From assembly GCF_002808045.1 (NCBI RefSeq), contig NZ_CP025000.1, forward strand, positions 62,001 through 126,000: DNA of 64,000 nt, read 5' to 3'. Below are positions 17,975 to 27,427 of the stretch, piece after piece. The first letter of the stretch is position 1. The number at the start of each line of letters is the position of its first letter. The stretch comes from Idiomarina sp. X4. Its GTDB lineage: Bacteria; Pseudomonadota; Gammaproteobacteria; Enterobacterales; Alteromonadaceae. The position numbers and the translations under genes were made by a program. The notes under the pieces are model-generated. The model did no database searches, was not told the origin of the DNA, and worked only from the letters and a program-made list of their open reading frames with translations.

Positions 17975-19756
17975 CTACGCGTTCGGGTGCGGAATTTGTA
18001 ACCATTGTAAGAAGCGCGCTTGCTGTTTTTCCGTTGGCGCCTCTAAGGGCTTAATAGACGCATCTGTTGCCGGCGCTTGCTCCAGCCTCAGCGTTTTCTC
18101 ATGCAACTGATTGCGACGGAAGAAGGTGACTTTAACCTCATCTCCTGCCTTATATTCCTGAAGCGCTTCATCAAAGCGGCCATGCATTACCGTATGTCCA
18201 TCATAGGCAATAATCACATCGTCTGGTCTAAAACCGGCTTCCCATGCCGGGCTACCACGACTGACCCGAGTCAATTCCATGCCGCCATCCACTTTTGACG
18301 CCCGCCATCCTGTCCAATTCTCTGGCTCTTCGCTTTCTTCATAAACCAATTCTAAGCCCGCATCGTTCAGCATTTTTTTAAATGGAATATCGGTTGCAGG
18401 GCTTTCAACATTCTCTTGCCACCATTGTTGCCAGGAATTTCCGGTCAAGTCCTTGAGTATGGCTAGCACATCGCTGGCCTTAAAGCCCTGCTCCTCCGCG
18501 TCGAAGCGCTGATACAACTCGTCATGCACGTCACGATAGCTGACTTCGCCATTCGTGGCTTCAAGTAATGCGCTGTCCAGCATCCAGGAAACTAAAGCAC
18601 CTTCAGAGTAAATGCTCACCGAGTCGTTATGGCCTCGATCTCCATACTGATCAATCCAAGCTTCAAACGAAGCTTCTGCAACCGACATCACTTGACTACC
18701 GGGCTTGGCTTTGTGCCGGTCAATGCTACCCGCTAACCTTTCAAAGAATTCGTCCGGCTCCATAATTCCTGCCTGCAGCAGCAAATGATTTTGGAAATAG
18801 CTGGTGGAACCTTCAGCTATCCAAAATAAATCAGTGTAGTTTTCTTTTTGGTAGTCATAAGGTACCAAACCGTCGGGACGATACGCTTTCACATTCCAGG
18901 TATGCACGAACTCATGCGATGCCGTTGACATAAACGACAAGTAATCGTCACGGCTCGCGAAGCTATATCGGGGGCGCTGAATAATTGTCGAGTTTTTATG
19001 CTCAGTAGCACCACCTGCACCAGATGTTGCATGAATCATAAATACATAGCGCTCGTAAGGATAGCGGCTCCAAATAGAGTCGCCGGTAGCAACTAATTTT
19101 TCCAGATCTGCAACGGTTTGCTCAGTGTCATAGTTACCTTCACCCCAGAACACCACTTCATAGTCACGGCCGTCCTGTTCAAAGGCAAAGTGCTTATTTA
19201 TGCCGGTTTCGATTGGCGAGTCGACCAGAACATCCCAATTATCGGCGGAAAAGCGGTGGTCACCTTCTCGCTCCATACCAGAATAGCTGCGCCACTCTTT
19301 CGGTACATTCAAAGACACCGTTACTGGCTCGTTGCGCCACTTATCGGCGTACATAAACACAGCAGAAGCATCCAAATACGCGTGACTGTCATCGATGTGG
19401 CGACTTCTGCGCCCTAACTGATCCGCGTAAATTTCATAATTAACGGTCACTTCCCCAGCATCTTTTGGTAAATGGATACGCCAGGTACTTTTATCCACCT
19501 TTTCCCAGCGCAGACTTTGCCCATCGGTTTGAGCCGTGAACTCCCTGACGCCATTGGCTAAATCTAAAATTCGGTAATAGCCCGTGCGCCACGCCGGCAT
19601 TTTTATATCCAGAAACGGTTCATCACTTTCGGGAAAAGTGATGCTAACGTCCCCGCGCTGGTGCTCTGGTTGAGTGAGATCAATTTTATATTCAGTATCT
19701 GCCCATGCCGCAGAAGATGTTAATAGAATCGATAATGCTAATACGCTTATACGCAC
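17975..19756 (-). CDS. Secreted M61 family metallopeptidase with PDZ domain
   Basis: The 593-residue protein has a signal peptide (MRISVLALSILLTSSAAWA), an N-terminal beta domain, and the M61 zinc site HEFVH at residues 281-285. SGAGGATEHKNST, a conserved M61 stretch, lies just before it and FWIAEGSTSYFQ after it provides the third ligand. A PDZ domain (about 490-565) contains SRGSPAWEAGFRPDDVI. M61 enzymes are glycyl aminopeptidases, and the protein is probably periplasmic or secreted. Peptide uptake and amino acid use fit the degradation operons further along. Confidence 0.9.
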   Translation of the reverse strand: MRISVLALSILLTSSAAWADTEYKIDLTQPEHQRGDVSITFPESDEPFLDIKMPAWRTGYYRILDLANGVREFTAQTDGQSLRWEKVDKSTWRIHLPKDAGEVTVNYEIYADQLGRRSRHIDDSHAYLDASAVFMYADKWRNEPVTVSLNVPKEWRSYSGMEREGDHRFSADNWDVLVDSPIETGINKHFAFEQDGRDYEVVFWGEGNYDTEQTVADLEKLVATGDSIWSRYPYERYVFMIHATSGAGGATEHKNSTIIQRPRYSFASRDDYLSFMSTASHEFVHTWNVKAYRPDGLVPYDYQKENYTDLFWIAEGSTSYFQNHLLLQAGIMEPDEFFERLAGSIDRHKAKPGSQVMSVAEASFEAWIDQYGDRGHNDSVSIYSEGALVSWMLDSALLEATNGEVSYRDVHDELYQRFDAEEQGFKASDVLAILKDLTGNSWQQWWQENVESPATDIPFKKMLNDAGLELVYEESEEPENWTGWRASKVDGGMELTRVSRGSPAWEAGFRPDDVIIAYDGHTVMHGRFDEALQEYKAGDEVKVTFFRRNQLHEKTLRLEQAPATDASIKPLEAPTEKQQARFLQWLQIPHPNA

Positions 19757-19910
19757 AGTACGTCCCCGCTATTTTCGACTTTTTTGTTAGGAAATAAATG
19801 GCAAGACTACCACAATCTGTGAATAGTATTTAATGCAGAAAACGATAAACTTTGTCATCCTAAGGCTCGTATTAACCTAAGCCATCAGTGTGAAAGTAAG
19901 AAGGTGAGTA

Positions 19911-21455
19911 GTGTCGATACCTGAAACACCGCAAGAGCAGGTGCAGCATCTAAGCAAAAAGTTGCAGCAAAGCATTCAGTCCAGAAAACAACTCGAGGAC
20001 GATTACCGTCGCGATTCAGAACGCTATTCTGAGTTTGTTAATCAGTTGTGTCTGGCGCTTAATGGTGTAGATAGCGACCTCGACACTATTATTCATCAAC
20101 TTCGCAGTCAAATTCAGCAAAATGCGTCGGCTGCAATACTGGACCCTCTGATTGAAAAGCTCAGCGATGCGATTGCTGATTACAATATTCGGTTTCAGCA
20201 ACAGACCCGGCAAACAACAGATACCATTTCACAGACTCTGGCGAAGCTAACTCCTTCAACAAGACAGACCGAAAGAGAGTTTGCGAGTATCGCAACGGCG
20301 TTTGAAAAGCCGACCACAGCACTGATGCATTACTTGCCATTGGTCAACCGCTTGCTGAACTTATCGCACCAGTGTGCAGTTAATAGCAGCACAGCTAAAG
20401 CAGAAACGGCTCCGGTTGAAAACTATCAAACCCAGTTATTTGATCTGTTAAGTGAAGTGGAGTTTAGTGGTAACTCGGCAGAGGCATTGCAACAGGTTAA
20501 AACAGCTCTGCAGAAACCTCAAAGCCTCGATACGCTCATGGGCATTAGCCTTAAAGTCATGCGGCTTATTTTTACCAGTATTAACGAAGAACGTAAGTCG
20601 GCACAGAGCTTCTTACAGCAGTTAAACGCGTCACTGGAGTCTGTTAATAATATTCTTGGCACTACGGTCAGTACATCGGGTTACTTCGCCGAGCAGCGCA
20701 GTAAGCTTAACAAGCAACTCAAGGTTGGGGTGTCCGACATTTCAGACTGTGTACACGGCGCTTCGGAACTGTTCGAGTTAAAAGAAAACGTAGGCAGCAA
20801 ACTCGAGCAGTTAGGGGTTACTCTCGAACAGCATATTTTGTTGCAAAACCAAGAGCGCGAAAACTTCACGAAAAACAGCACAGAACTAGAAGCTAAGCTG
20901 AGAGAGACAGAGGCCGAAGTTGAGCGTTATAAGCGTGAGTTAGCTCAACAAAAATTCCGTAGCTTACAAGATTCGCTCACGAAACTTCCTAACCGTTCGG
21001 CGTTTGAAGAACGACTTAATATGGAGTTTTCACGTTGGCAGAATGGTCAGACACCGCTAACAATTGCCATTGTCGACGTCGACTTTTTCAAAGACATAAA
21101 TGACAGCTTCGGACACATTGCTGGTGATAAAACTCTTCAGGTGATTGCGGGCACGCTGAACAAAGCATTGAAAAATGATGGCTTTGTATGTCGCTATGGT
21201 GGTGAAGAATTTGCTATTATCTTTTGTCTTGATGAGAATCAAGTAAAAGATAAGATGGAATTAGCACGAGAAAAAGTCGCTAATATCCCATTTAAGTTTA
21301 AAACTGACGATATTCGCATTACTGTATCGGCAGGTGTGGCGTCGTTTAAAAATAATAGCGACACCACCGTTTCCGTTTTTGAGCTCGCAGACAAGGCGCT
21401 GTATCAGGCAAAAGCAAACGGACGAAATAACGTTAAGTTGGCATCAGGCGAATAG
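19911..21455 (+). CDS. Diguanylate cyclase with long coiled-coil N-terminus
   Basis: The C-terminal third is a GGDEF domain with an intact active site (CRYGGEEFAIIF) and the metal-binding IVDVDFFKDINDSFGH. It should make c-di-GMP from GTP. The N-terminal 340 residues are soluble, helical and glutamine-rich, with a coiled coil just before the catalytic domain (LEAKLRETEAEVERYKREL). The position of the RxxD product-inhibition site reads KNDG, so that site appears lost. The start is GTG at 19911 after AAGGTGA. It lies between the M61 peptidase and ppnN. Confidence 0.92.
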   Translation: MSIPETPQEQVQHLSKKLQQSIQSRKQLEDDYRRDSERYSEFVNQLCLALNGVDSDLDTIIHQLRSQIQQNASAAILDPLIEKLSDAIADYNIRFQQQTRQTTDTISQTLAKLTPSTRQTEREFASIATAFEKPTTALMHYLPLVNRLLNLSHQCAVNSSTAKAETAPVENYQTQLFDLLSEVEFSGNSAEALQQVKTALQKPQSLDTLMGISLKVMRLIFTSINEERKSAQSFLQQLNASLESVNNILGTTVSTSGYFAEQRSKLNKQLKVGVSDISDCVHGASELFELKENVGSKLEQLGVTLEQHILLQNQERENFTKNSTELEAKLRETEAEVERYKRELAQQKFRSLQDSLTKLPNRSAFEERLNMEFSRWQNGQTPLTIAIVDVDFFKDINDSFGHIAGDKTLQVIAGTLNKALKNDGFVCRYGGEEFAIIFCLDENQVKDKMELAREKVANIPFKFKTDDIRITVSAGVASFKNNSDTTVSVFELADKALYQAKANGRNNVKLASGE

Positions 21456-21517
21456 GAACGATGAGGTGCCATATGAAGTGACAAGGGTCACTATTTGTAA
21501 AGGAGTATTAAATAATA

Positions 21518-22873
21518 ATGAGAGCAAGTATTTCTCCCAGAGGCACGATGTCTCTGTTGTCACAGTTAGAAATCGAACGATTAAAAAAATCTTCAAACAG
21601 CCAACTCTATAAACTTTTCAGAAACTGTTGTCTTGCGGTCCTGAATGCCGGCAGCAACACCGACAGCAGTGCCGAAATTTACGACAAGTATCAAGATTTC
21701 TCCGTTAATATCATTCGCAAAGAGCGCGGCATCAAAATTGAACTGATAGAGCCACCAGAAGAAGCGTTTGTGGATGGTGAACTTATTGTCGGTATTCGCG
21801 AACTGCTGGAGTCAGTCCTTCGTGACATTCTGTTTACCGGCGAACGCTATTCAGAAGAAGAATTAAAAGGCGCTGACAGTGCCACCCTGACCCATGTGGT
21901 TTTCGATATTCTGCGCAACGCCCGTACCGTTCAGGCCATGCAGGAGCCCGACATGGTGGTTTGCTGGGGCGGCCACTCAATCAGCGAAGGCGAATACAAG
22001 TACACCAAAGAAGTGGGCTATCAGCTGGGGCTGCGTGGCTTAAATATTTGCACAGGCTGTGGTCCCGGCGCTATGAAAGGCCCAATGAAAGGAGCGACTA
22101 TAGGCCATGCCAAGCAAAGAATTCGCAGTGGTCGCTACTTAGGTCTAACGGAGCCAGGTATTATCGCCGCAGAGCCACCGAACCCGATTGTCAATGAACT
22201 GGTCATTTTACCGGATATTGAAAAGCGACTGGAAGCCTTTATTCGCTGCGCCCACGGTATTGTTATTTTCCCAGGCGGCGCCGGTACGGCCGAAGAGTTA
22301 CTCTACCTACTGGGTATTCTTATGCACCCTAAAAACCAGCAGCAAAGCCTGCCGGTTATCCTGACGGGTCCGGAAAGCTCGCGTGACTACTTTGAGGCAT
22401 TGGATGAATTCATTGTCGCAACACTTGGTGAAGACGCGCGTCAGCTGTATCGCATTATTATTGCCGATCCAGCCAATGTTGCCCAACACATGAGCGCTGG
22501 TATGGCTTCAGTAAAACAATACCGCCGCGATTCAGGCGATGCTTATTACTTTAACTGGACGCTGTTCATTGACGATAATTTCCAACGTCCTTTTGTGCCC
22601 ACGCACGATAATGTGGCAGCGCTGAACCTTCATCCTGACCAACCAAAAGAAGAATTAGCCGCCGACTTACGTCGCGCCTTCTCCGCTATTGTTGCCGGTA
22701 ACGTGAAAGATGACGGTATTCGCCGTATTCGCGATAAAGGTGTGTTCACCATTCACGGCGAAACCCAGTTAATGAAACGACTGGACGTATTATTGCAAGC
22801 GTTCGTCGAACAGGGGCGTATGAAATTACCGGGTTCGGTGTATTATCCTTGCTATAAAGTCGTTACCGATTAA
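21518..22873 (+). CDS. ppnN: Pyrimidine/purine nucleotide 5'-monophosphate nucleosidase
   Basis: PpnN (formerly YgdH) cleaves nucleoside monophosphates to base and ribose 5-phosphate and in E. coli is stimulated by (p)ppGpp. The 451 residues include the lysine decarboxylase-like (LOG) core with the motif [16 protein letters not shown], and the family N-terminus [27 protein letters not shown] lies 12 bases before the ATG, a rather long spacing. A DUF3192 gene follows after 7 bases. Confidence 0.93.
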   Translation: MRASISPRGTMSLLSQLEIERLKKSSNSQLYKLFRNCCLAVLNAGSNTDSSAEIYDKYQDFSVNIIRKERGIKIELIEPPEEAFVDGELIVGIRELLESVLRDILFTGERYSEEELKGADSATLTHVVFDILRNARTVQAMQEPDMVVCWGGHSISEGEYKYTKEVGYQLGLRGLNICTGCGPGAMKGPMKGATIGHAKQRIRSGRYLGLTEPGIIAAEPPNPIVNELVILPDIEKRLEAFIRCAHGIVIFPGGAGTAEELLYLLGILMHPKNQQQSLPVILTGPESSRDYFEALDEFIVATLGEDARQLYRIIIADPANVAQHMSAGMASVKQYRRDSGDAYYFNWTLFIDDNFQRPFVPTHDNVAALNLHPDQPKEELAADLRRAFSAIVAGNVKDDGIRRIRDKGVFTIHGETQLMKRLDVLLQAFVEQGRMKLPGSVYYPCYKVVTD

Positions 22874-22880
22874 GCTCGTT

Positions 22881-23267
22881 ATGAAGAACAAAGTTTTTGT
22901 CATTTTAGCCATTGGAGCTATAAGCTACCTGGCAATAGTCGGATTGGTCCTGATGCTTTATCAGGCTGATCCGGCCGATCTTAAATGGCAGGAACGCGAA
23001 ACTTATAACGCACGTCAAATAGGTCAACTCGATTTAGGCATGTCAAAAGACAGTGTCATTCGCGTGCTTGGCTCCCCTGATATTAACGAAGCCAAGTCGT
23101 CTGAAGAAGGTGACATGCAGGTTCTGTTTTATCGAACCCATCATGTCACATCGGATGGCATTACCACCAAAGACGAATGCACACCTCTGGTTTTCAAAAA
23201 TAATGAGTTAATTGCCTGGGGCAATGACTCATACAGAGACTTCCAAAATACACAGAGGCGGCAATGA
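22881..23267 (+). CDS. DUF3192 family membrane-anchored protein
   Basis: The protein is 128 residues with one N-terminal membrane segment (residues 5-27) and a small outer domain. The pattern QLDLGMSKDSVIRVLGSPDINE resembles the BamE/SmpA fold (helix, then a Gly-x-Pro turn), which fits DUF3192. C-terminal features are FYRTHHVTSDGITTKDECTPLVF. Function is unknown. It is coupled to the next gene by a 4-base ATGA overlap and follows ppnN closely. Confidence 0.8.
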   Translation: MKNKVFVILAIGAISYLAIVGLVLMLYQADPADLKWQERETYNARQIGQLDLGMSKDSVIRVLGSPDINEAKSSEEGDMQVLFYRTHHVTSDGITTKDECTPLVFKNNELIAWGNDSYRDFQNTQRRQ

Positions 23268-24802
23268 ACAAGCTTGCTAATTGTTGTGCTAAAGCTTACG
23301 GGCTAATGAAAAAGCATGACATTCGCCAGCTTTATCAATTTGTGAAATCACTTGACGAAGAGTGTCAGGAGTATCGCTGGCCTGAACTACTGCCATGCTA
23401 CGCAGAATCTCGCTTTAACAATAATGCGGTAGATAATAAGCCGTTGGTTGAGTTCTTATCGAATGCCGTTAATGCCTTAAAACTAGGTAAGATGTTAGCC
23501 CTGCACACGCATTACCGACGAGTATTAGCAGCTGCCTGTCTCAGCGGCTTCATTGAGGAAAGCGTTGACTACTGGCGCGCGAAACAATTGCGACAAGCGC
23601 TATGGTTAGAGGCACTCAAACCGTTGCACTTTAACTCACATGATATTGCGTTCTACCGCCATTGGGTTGGCCTTATGTCGGCAGTACAACAACAACGTTC
23701 AAAGCCCGAAATTAAGTTCGCCCCCCGCCTGAATAGCGTTTTTCGATACAAGTTCTGGCCGTTAATGAAGCAAAGTTCAGATTTTTGCCGGTACTTTATT
23801 GGTCAACGATTTAAGCACATTGAAAAATCACGCTCCGCCATTCTGATGGATTATCAAAAAGGTCAGTTTTTGCTAGCATTTCCTCATAAACTCCACACGC
23901 CTTTTTATGTAGGAGTTGAGGAACTAGCACATTGGCAGCCAAGTAACGAGGCGACTGATTCAGAGGTTCTGGAATCGCTAGTTAAACACCGGGATTTTTT
24001 ACTGACAGCAAAAGCCCCAGCCCCCGGCTTACAAACACCCAAGCCTTTACTTAAAGCCATCAACCAATATGCCAATGCGTCTGGTTCACTAAATGCGGTC
24101 ATTCAACAAATTAGAAAAATTCCCTATTTAAGTCAGTCGGTTCATCAATCCGTTATTGAGAATGAGCGAATTAACAACGACGAAGCGGCGAAAATGAACG
24201 TCAAACAAGCTTATTTATGGCTAGGAGCGAAGCGTGCCTCGGTTATTCTTGCAACTGCTTTCCTGCAGCATCAATTTGCACAGAATAGTATTCCTTTGCA
24301 CAAAGCACTGATGCAACGCACTAACTTATTGTGCTCTTTGCTGGAAACAGTCAGCCAAAGCAGCGGCATTAAGCTGCCGACGCCAGCCCCGTTATTGGCG
24401 CTGTTGTCAGCGTCCGATTTATTTCGCCACCCCGAGTTGTTGAAGTCTTCTAAATGGCCAAAAGTCTCAGTAATAGAGCACTTCTACTCGACTAGCTGGG
24501 TTGGCTCCGCGTTAGACCCGGCAGACTTTAGACGTAGCCGTCAGCTGACAGCTCGTTGGCAGTTACCCAATAAAACACAAGCGCTGCTTGATCCAGAGCA
24601 AACAACCGATAAAAAACTGACGGCATTGTATTACGTTGCCCACTTTCTTACGCTTAAAGTGTACCACCCACAAGCAACGTTAAGTGAACCCGCTCAGAAG
24701 CTGCTAGACTCTTGTTATGAAGCGTTAACAGCAACCGCTAATGATGCGCAGAAGTTTCAAAAAATAGCGGCATTTGAGAGTCACTGTCACTCTCCGTTAT
24801 AG
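23264..24802 (+). CDS. Hypothetical protein, possible divergent HDOD domain
   Basis: I do not recognise this 512-residue protein with certainty. It is soluble and helical with no signal peptide. Residues from about 270 resemble the HDOD signalling domain: IRKIPYLSQSV, then VKQAYLWLGAKRASVILATAFL, which is the usual spacing of helices in that fold. The metal-binding HD residues are not apparent, as is normal for HDOD. It starts by ATGA overlap with the DUF3192 gene, so ppnN, DUF3192 and this gene form a likely operon. The HDOD call is an inference; a lineage-specific protein of another fold is possible. Confidence 0.5.
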   Translation: MNKLANCCAKAYGLMKKHDIRQLYQFVKSLDEECQEYRWPELLPCYAESRFNNNAVDNKPLVEFLSNAVNALKLGKMLALHTHYRRVLAAACLSGFIEESVDYWRAKQLRQALWLEALKPLHFNSHDIAFYRHWVGLMSAVQQQRSKPEIKFAPRLNSVFRYKFWPLMKQSSDFCRYFIGQRFKHIEKSRSAILMDYQKGQFLLAFPHKLHTPFYVGVEELAHWQPSNEATDSEVLESLVKHRDFLLTAKAPAPGLQTPKPLLKAINQYANASGSLNAVIQQIRKIPYLSQSVHQSVIENERINNDEAAKMNVKQAYLWLGAKRASVILATAFLQHQFAQNSIPLHKALMQRTNLLCSLLETVSQSSGIKLPTPAPLLALLSASDLFRHPELLKSSKWPKVSVIEHFYSTSWVGSALDPADFRRSRQLTARWQLPNKTQALLDPEQTTDKKLTALYYVAHFLTLKVYHPQATLSEPAQKLLDSCYEALTATANDAQKFQKIAAFESHCHSPL

Positions 24803-24806
24803 CACC

Positions 24807-24823
24807 TATTCACTAAGTGAATA
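24807..24823. promoter_or_regulatory. Palindrome upstream of isocitrate dehydrogenase
   Basis: TATTCACT and AGTGAATA flank a single A, giving a perfect 8-bp inverted repeat five bases after the previous stop codon and 84 bases before the next start. There is no T run, so an operator is more likely than a terminator. I cannot match it to a known regulator. Confidence 0.4.
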
Positions 24824-24907
24824 ATGCTTTTCTAGTCACATAAACCGCAGGGGTGGTAGAATCACTGCCTGTATTTAGTTGTAACACGGTTTGAAGGAAC
24901 TCTTTAA

Positions 24908-25912
24908 ATGAGCAAAACAATCACAGTTATTCCAGGCGACGGTATTGGTCCCGACATTGTAAAATCGGCGACAGCCATTCTTGATAAAGCAGGTTGCGAT
25001 TTTGAATACGAATATGTAGACGCAGGCTTAACCGCTTTAGAAAAAACTGGTGAGCTTTTGCCTCAGAATACGCTTGATGCCATAGCTCGTAACGGTGTTA
25101 CTTTAAAAGGCCCCCTTACAACGCCAGTAGGGGAAGGTTTTACCTCTATTAACGTTAGCTTGCGCAAACACTTCGGCCTGTATGCAAACATGCGCCCTGT
25201 TTTGTCATTTAAAGGCACCCAAGCTCGCTACGACAACATTGATATCATCACTATTCGTGAAAACACCGAAGGTATGTATTCTGGCCTGGGTCAAAAAGTC
25301 TCAGAAGACGGCAACGAAGCCGAAGCCGTCAGTAAAATTACTCGCGAAGGCGCTGAACGTATCGTACGTTTTGCCTACGAAACAGCACGTCGTGAAGGTC
25401 GTAAAAAAGTAACGGCAGTGCATAAAGCGAATATCTTGAAGTCAACGTCGGGTTTATTCCTGAAAGTGGCTCGCGAAATTGCAGAAGAGTACCCGGATAT
25501 TGAATCCGCTGAGATGATTGTCGATGCAGCGTGTATGCGCTTAGTTATGAATCCGGAAGAATTTGACGTTATTGTCACGACCAACCTGTTCGGGGATATT
25601 TTATCTGATCTATGTGCAGGTTTAGTCGGCGGGCTTGGCATGGCGCCTGGTGCCAACATTGGTAAAGATTGCGCTATTTTTGAAGCAGTACACGGCTCTG
25701 CACCAGACATTGCAGGCAAAAACCTGGCCAACCCAAGTTCTGTTATTTTGGCTTCTATTCAAATGCTAGAGTATTTGGGCATGGCTGACAAAGCTGAGAA
25801 AATTACCAAGGCTTTGGCTGATGTTATTGAGTCTGGCGACCGCACCACGCGTGATCTCGGCGGCTCGCACGGTACTACGGACTTTACCCAAGCCGTTATT
25901 GACCGCCTGTAA
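24908..25912 (+). CDS. Isocitrate dehydrogenase (NAD-type)
   Basis: This 334-residue beta-decarboxylating dehydrogenase has VIPGDGIGPDIV at its start, the substrate motif INVSLRKHFGLYANMRP, and the metal-binding region DAACMRLVMNPEEFDV. The cofactor loop reads HGSAPDIAGKN: Asp267-Ile268 replace the Lys-Tyr of NADP-type enzymes, so NAD+ should be used. The length and sequence resemble mitochondrial-type NAD isocitrate dehydrogenase; homoisocitrate or isopropylmalate dehydrogenase is less likely because TIRENTEGMYSG is typical of the isocitrate group. It should act in the TCA cycle. Confidence 0.82.
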   Translation: MSKTITVIPGDGIGPDIVKSATAILDKAGCDFEYEYVDAGLTALEKTGELLPQNTLDAIARNGVTLKGPLTTPVGEGFTSINVSLRKHFGLYANMRPVLSFKGTQARYDNIDIITIRENTEGMYSGLGQKVSEDGNEAEAVSKITREGAERIVRFAYETARREGRKKVTAVHKANILKSTSGLFLKVAREIAEEYPDIESAEMIVDAACMRLVMNPEEFDVIVTTNLFGDILSDLCAGLVGGLGMAPGANIGKDCAIFEAVHGSAPDIAGKNLANPSSVILASIQMLEYLGMADKAEKITKALADVIESGDRTTRDLGGSHGTTDFTQAVIDRL

Positions 25913-25922
25913 ATAAGTACAC

Positions 25923-25949
25923 AGCAGGCTTTCCTGGTGAAAGCCTGCT
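25923..25949. terminator. Bidirectional-type hairpin between isocitrate dehydrogenase and rlmM
   Basis: AGCAGGCTTTC and GAAAGCCTGCT form an 11-bp perfect stem with a 5-base loop between two convergent genes. The downstream bases are only moderately T-rich on either strand. Confidence 0.6.
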
Positions 25950-25961
25950 TGATCTTGTCAT

Positions 25962-27047
25962 TTACTGCTTAGGCAGCCAACGTAAGTGTACTGTGATTTC
26001 TTCACGGTCGTGATACAGATGTTTCGCCTGAATTTCGAAAGGTTTCGTGCCTTCTGTTTGTAGCTGATCTTTTATCTGATCCAAATACTCTTTCACGGCT
26101 GCGTAGCGCTGGCGCATTGGTAGCTTCAGGTTAAAAATCGCTTCCTGACAGTCACCTTCTAACAACCAACTCGTCATCAATTCGCCGACTCGCGCAGGCT
26201 TTTCAACCATATCGCAGACAAGCCAGTGAATATTTTTGCGCTTAGGTCGAAACTTAAAACCATCTTCTTTGATGTGCTGAACCTGTCCAGTTTCCATTAA
26301 CGACTCTGCCATCGGACCGTTATCAACCGCTTGTACCATCATGCCGCGCCGCACCAACTGATAGGTCCAGCCGCCCGGTGCGGCCCCTAAATCAACAGCT
26401 TTCATACCGGGCTGGATACGTTTTTCCTGCTCATTTTCCGGTACAAAAACCTGAAACGCTTCATCAAGCTTTAACGTTGAGCGGCTTGGTCCGTCTTTTG
26501 GCATTCTTAAACGTAAAATACCACCGTCATAAGGGGTCTGGTTATAGCTATAAGAATAACCAACCAAGGCATGCGCAGAATTAACAAAAAGCACGTGCAG
26601 TAAAGGGCGTTTTGCCAAAGGCTTATTGCTTAATAGCTCTTCTTTACGCAACGCCTGACGAAGCGGAACACTAAACTTACGACAAAACTTCGACAGCTGA
26701 TTGGCTTCATTCGTATCAGGCGTTTCAACCCGCAGCTCACCAGCTAGACCAAAGGTTTCCCGGTGTGGCTCTAGCGCTTTTATGACCTCACTGGCGCGAT
26801 CTTCAATACCTGCCAGTTTAACCGGACTTAACAACGCAAACATTTCGCGGGCAAATACCAAGTCCTTTAAAGGCAGTTTGCGCGCAATGTGCTCCGCTTC
26901 TTCAGCCTGACAGTTATAAGTGACATAGGCTTGGTTCGGCTGTGTCTGGCAATAGCCATAAATGCCAAGCTCTGTTGCTTTATCTTGTATTTCTGCTGCA
27001 CAGTCGCCTTCAAAACCGGCGCGACACAATAAAATAATTCCGCTCAT
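25962..27047 (-). CDS. rlmM: 23S rRNA (cytidine-2498-2'-O)-methyltransferase
   Basis: RlmM methylates the ribose of C2498 in 23S rRNA using SAM. It has an N-terminal THUMP-like part and a C-terminal Rossmann domain with the SAM motif AVDLGAAPGGWTYQL. IHWLVCDMVEKP and EAIFNLKLPMRQRY supply the K-D-K catalytic set. A longer frame opens at 27230. The ATG at 27047 overlaps the previous stop codon as TAATG and gives 361 residues starting MSGIILLCRAGFEGD, the family N-terminus. The order gcvA-ygdD-rlmM is the E. coli order. Confidence 0.94.
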   Translation of the reverse strand: MSGIILLCRAGFEGDCAAEIQDKATELGIYGYCQTQPNQAYVTYNCQAEEAEHIARKLPLKDLVFAREMFALLSPVKLAGIEDRASEVIKALEPHRETFGLAGELRVETPDTNEANQLSKFCRKFSVPLRQALRKEELLSNKPLAKRPLLHVLFVNSAHALVGYSYSYNQTPYDGGILRLRMPKDGPSRSTLKLDEAFQVFVPENEQEKRIQPGMKAVDLGAAPGGWTYQLVRRGMMVQAVDNGPMAESLMETGQVQHIKEDGFKFRPKRKNIHWLVCDMVEKPARVGELMTSWLLEGDCQEAIFNLKLPMRQRYAAVKEYLDQIKDQLQTEGTKPFEIQAKHLYHDREEITVHLRWLPKQ

Positions 27048-27427
27048 TAACTCACTGCTCCTAACTTTATTGCGCCAATTAGCAGGCTTATCCAGCCCGC
27101 TATAAATAATAAACCACCGAGCGGCGTTATCGGTCCGAACCATTTTATACCGGTAATCGCTAATGCGTATAAACTGCCGGAAAACAGAATAACACCGGCG
27201 AGCCACAAATAGCCGCTGGCGACCAACCACCCTGATGAGGCCTGTTTAAGCCACAGGGCTAACGCCATTAACGCCAATGCGTGATAAAACTGATAAGTAA
27301 CACCGGTTTCAAACGCACTTAATAAATTTTCAGTCAGCTTGGACTTAAGGCCATGTGCTGCAAAAGCTCCGAGCATCACCCCCGTTGCTCCTAGCAGCGC
27401 CGCTGCAATTAGAAATAACTGACTCAT
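27047..27427 (-). CDS. ygdD: DUF423 family membrane protein
   Basis: The 126-residue inner-membrane protein has four hydrophobic segments and the family features GAFAAHGLKSKL near the start and FGPITPLGGLLFIAGW near the end. Function is unknown. It overlaps the hydrolase gene by 4 bases (ATGA) and rlmM by one base (TAATG), so it belongs to a tightly coupled operon. Confidence 0.88.
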   Translation of the reverse strand: MSQLFLIAAALLGATGVMLGAFAAHGLKSKLTENLLSAFETGVTYQFYHALALMALALWLKQASSGWLVASGYLWLAGVILFSGSLYALAITGIKWFGPITPLGGLLFIAGWISLLIGAIKLGAVS

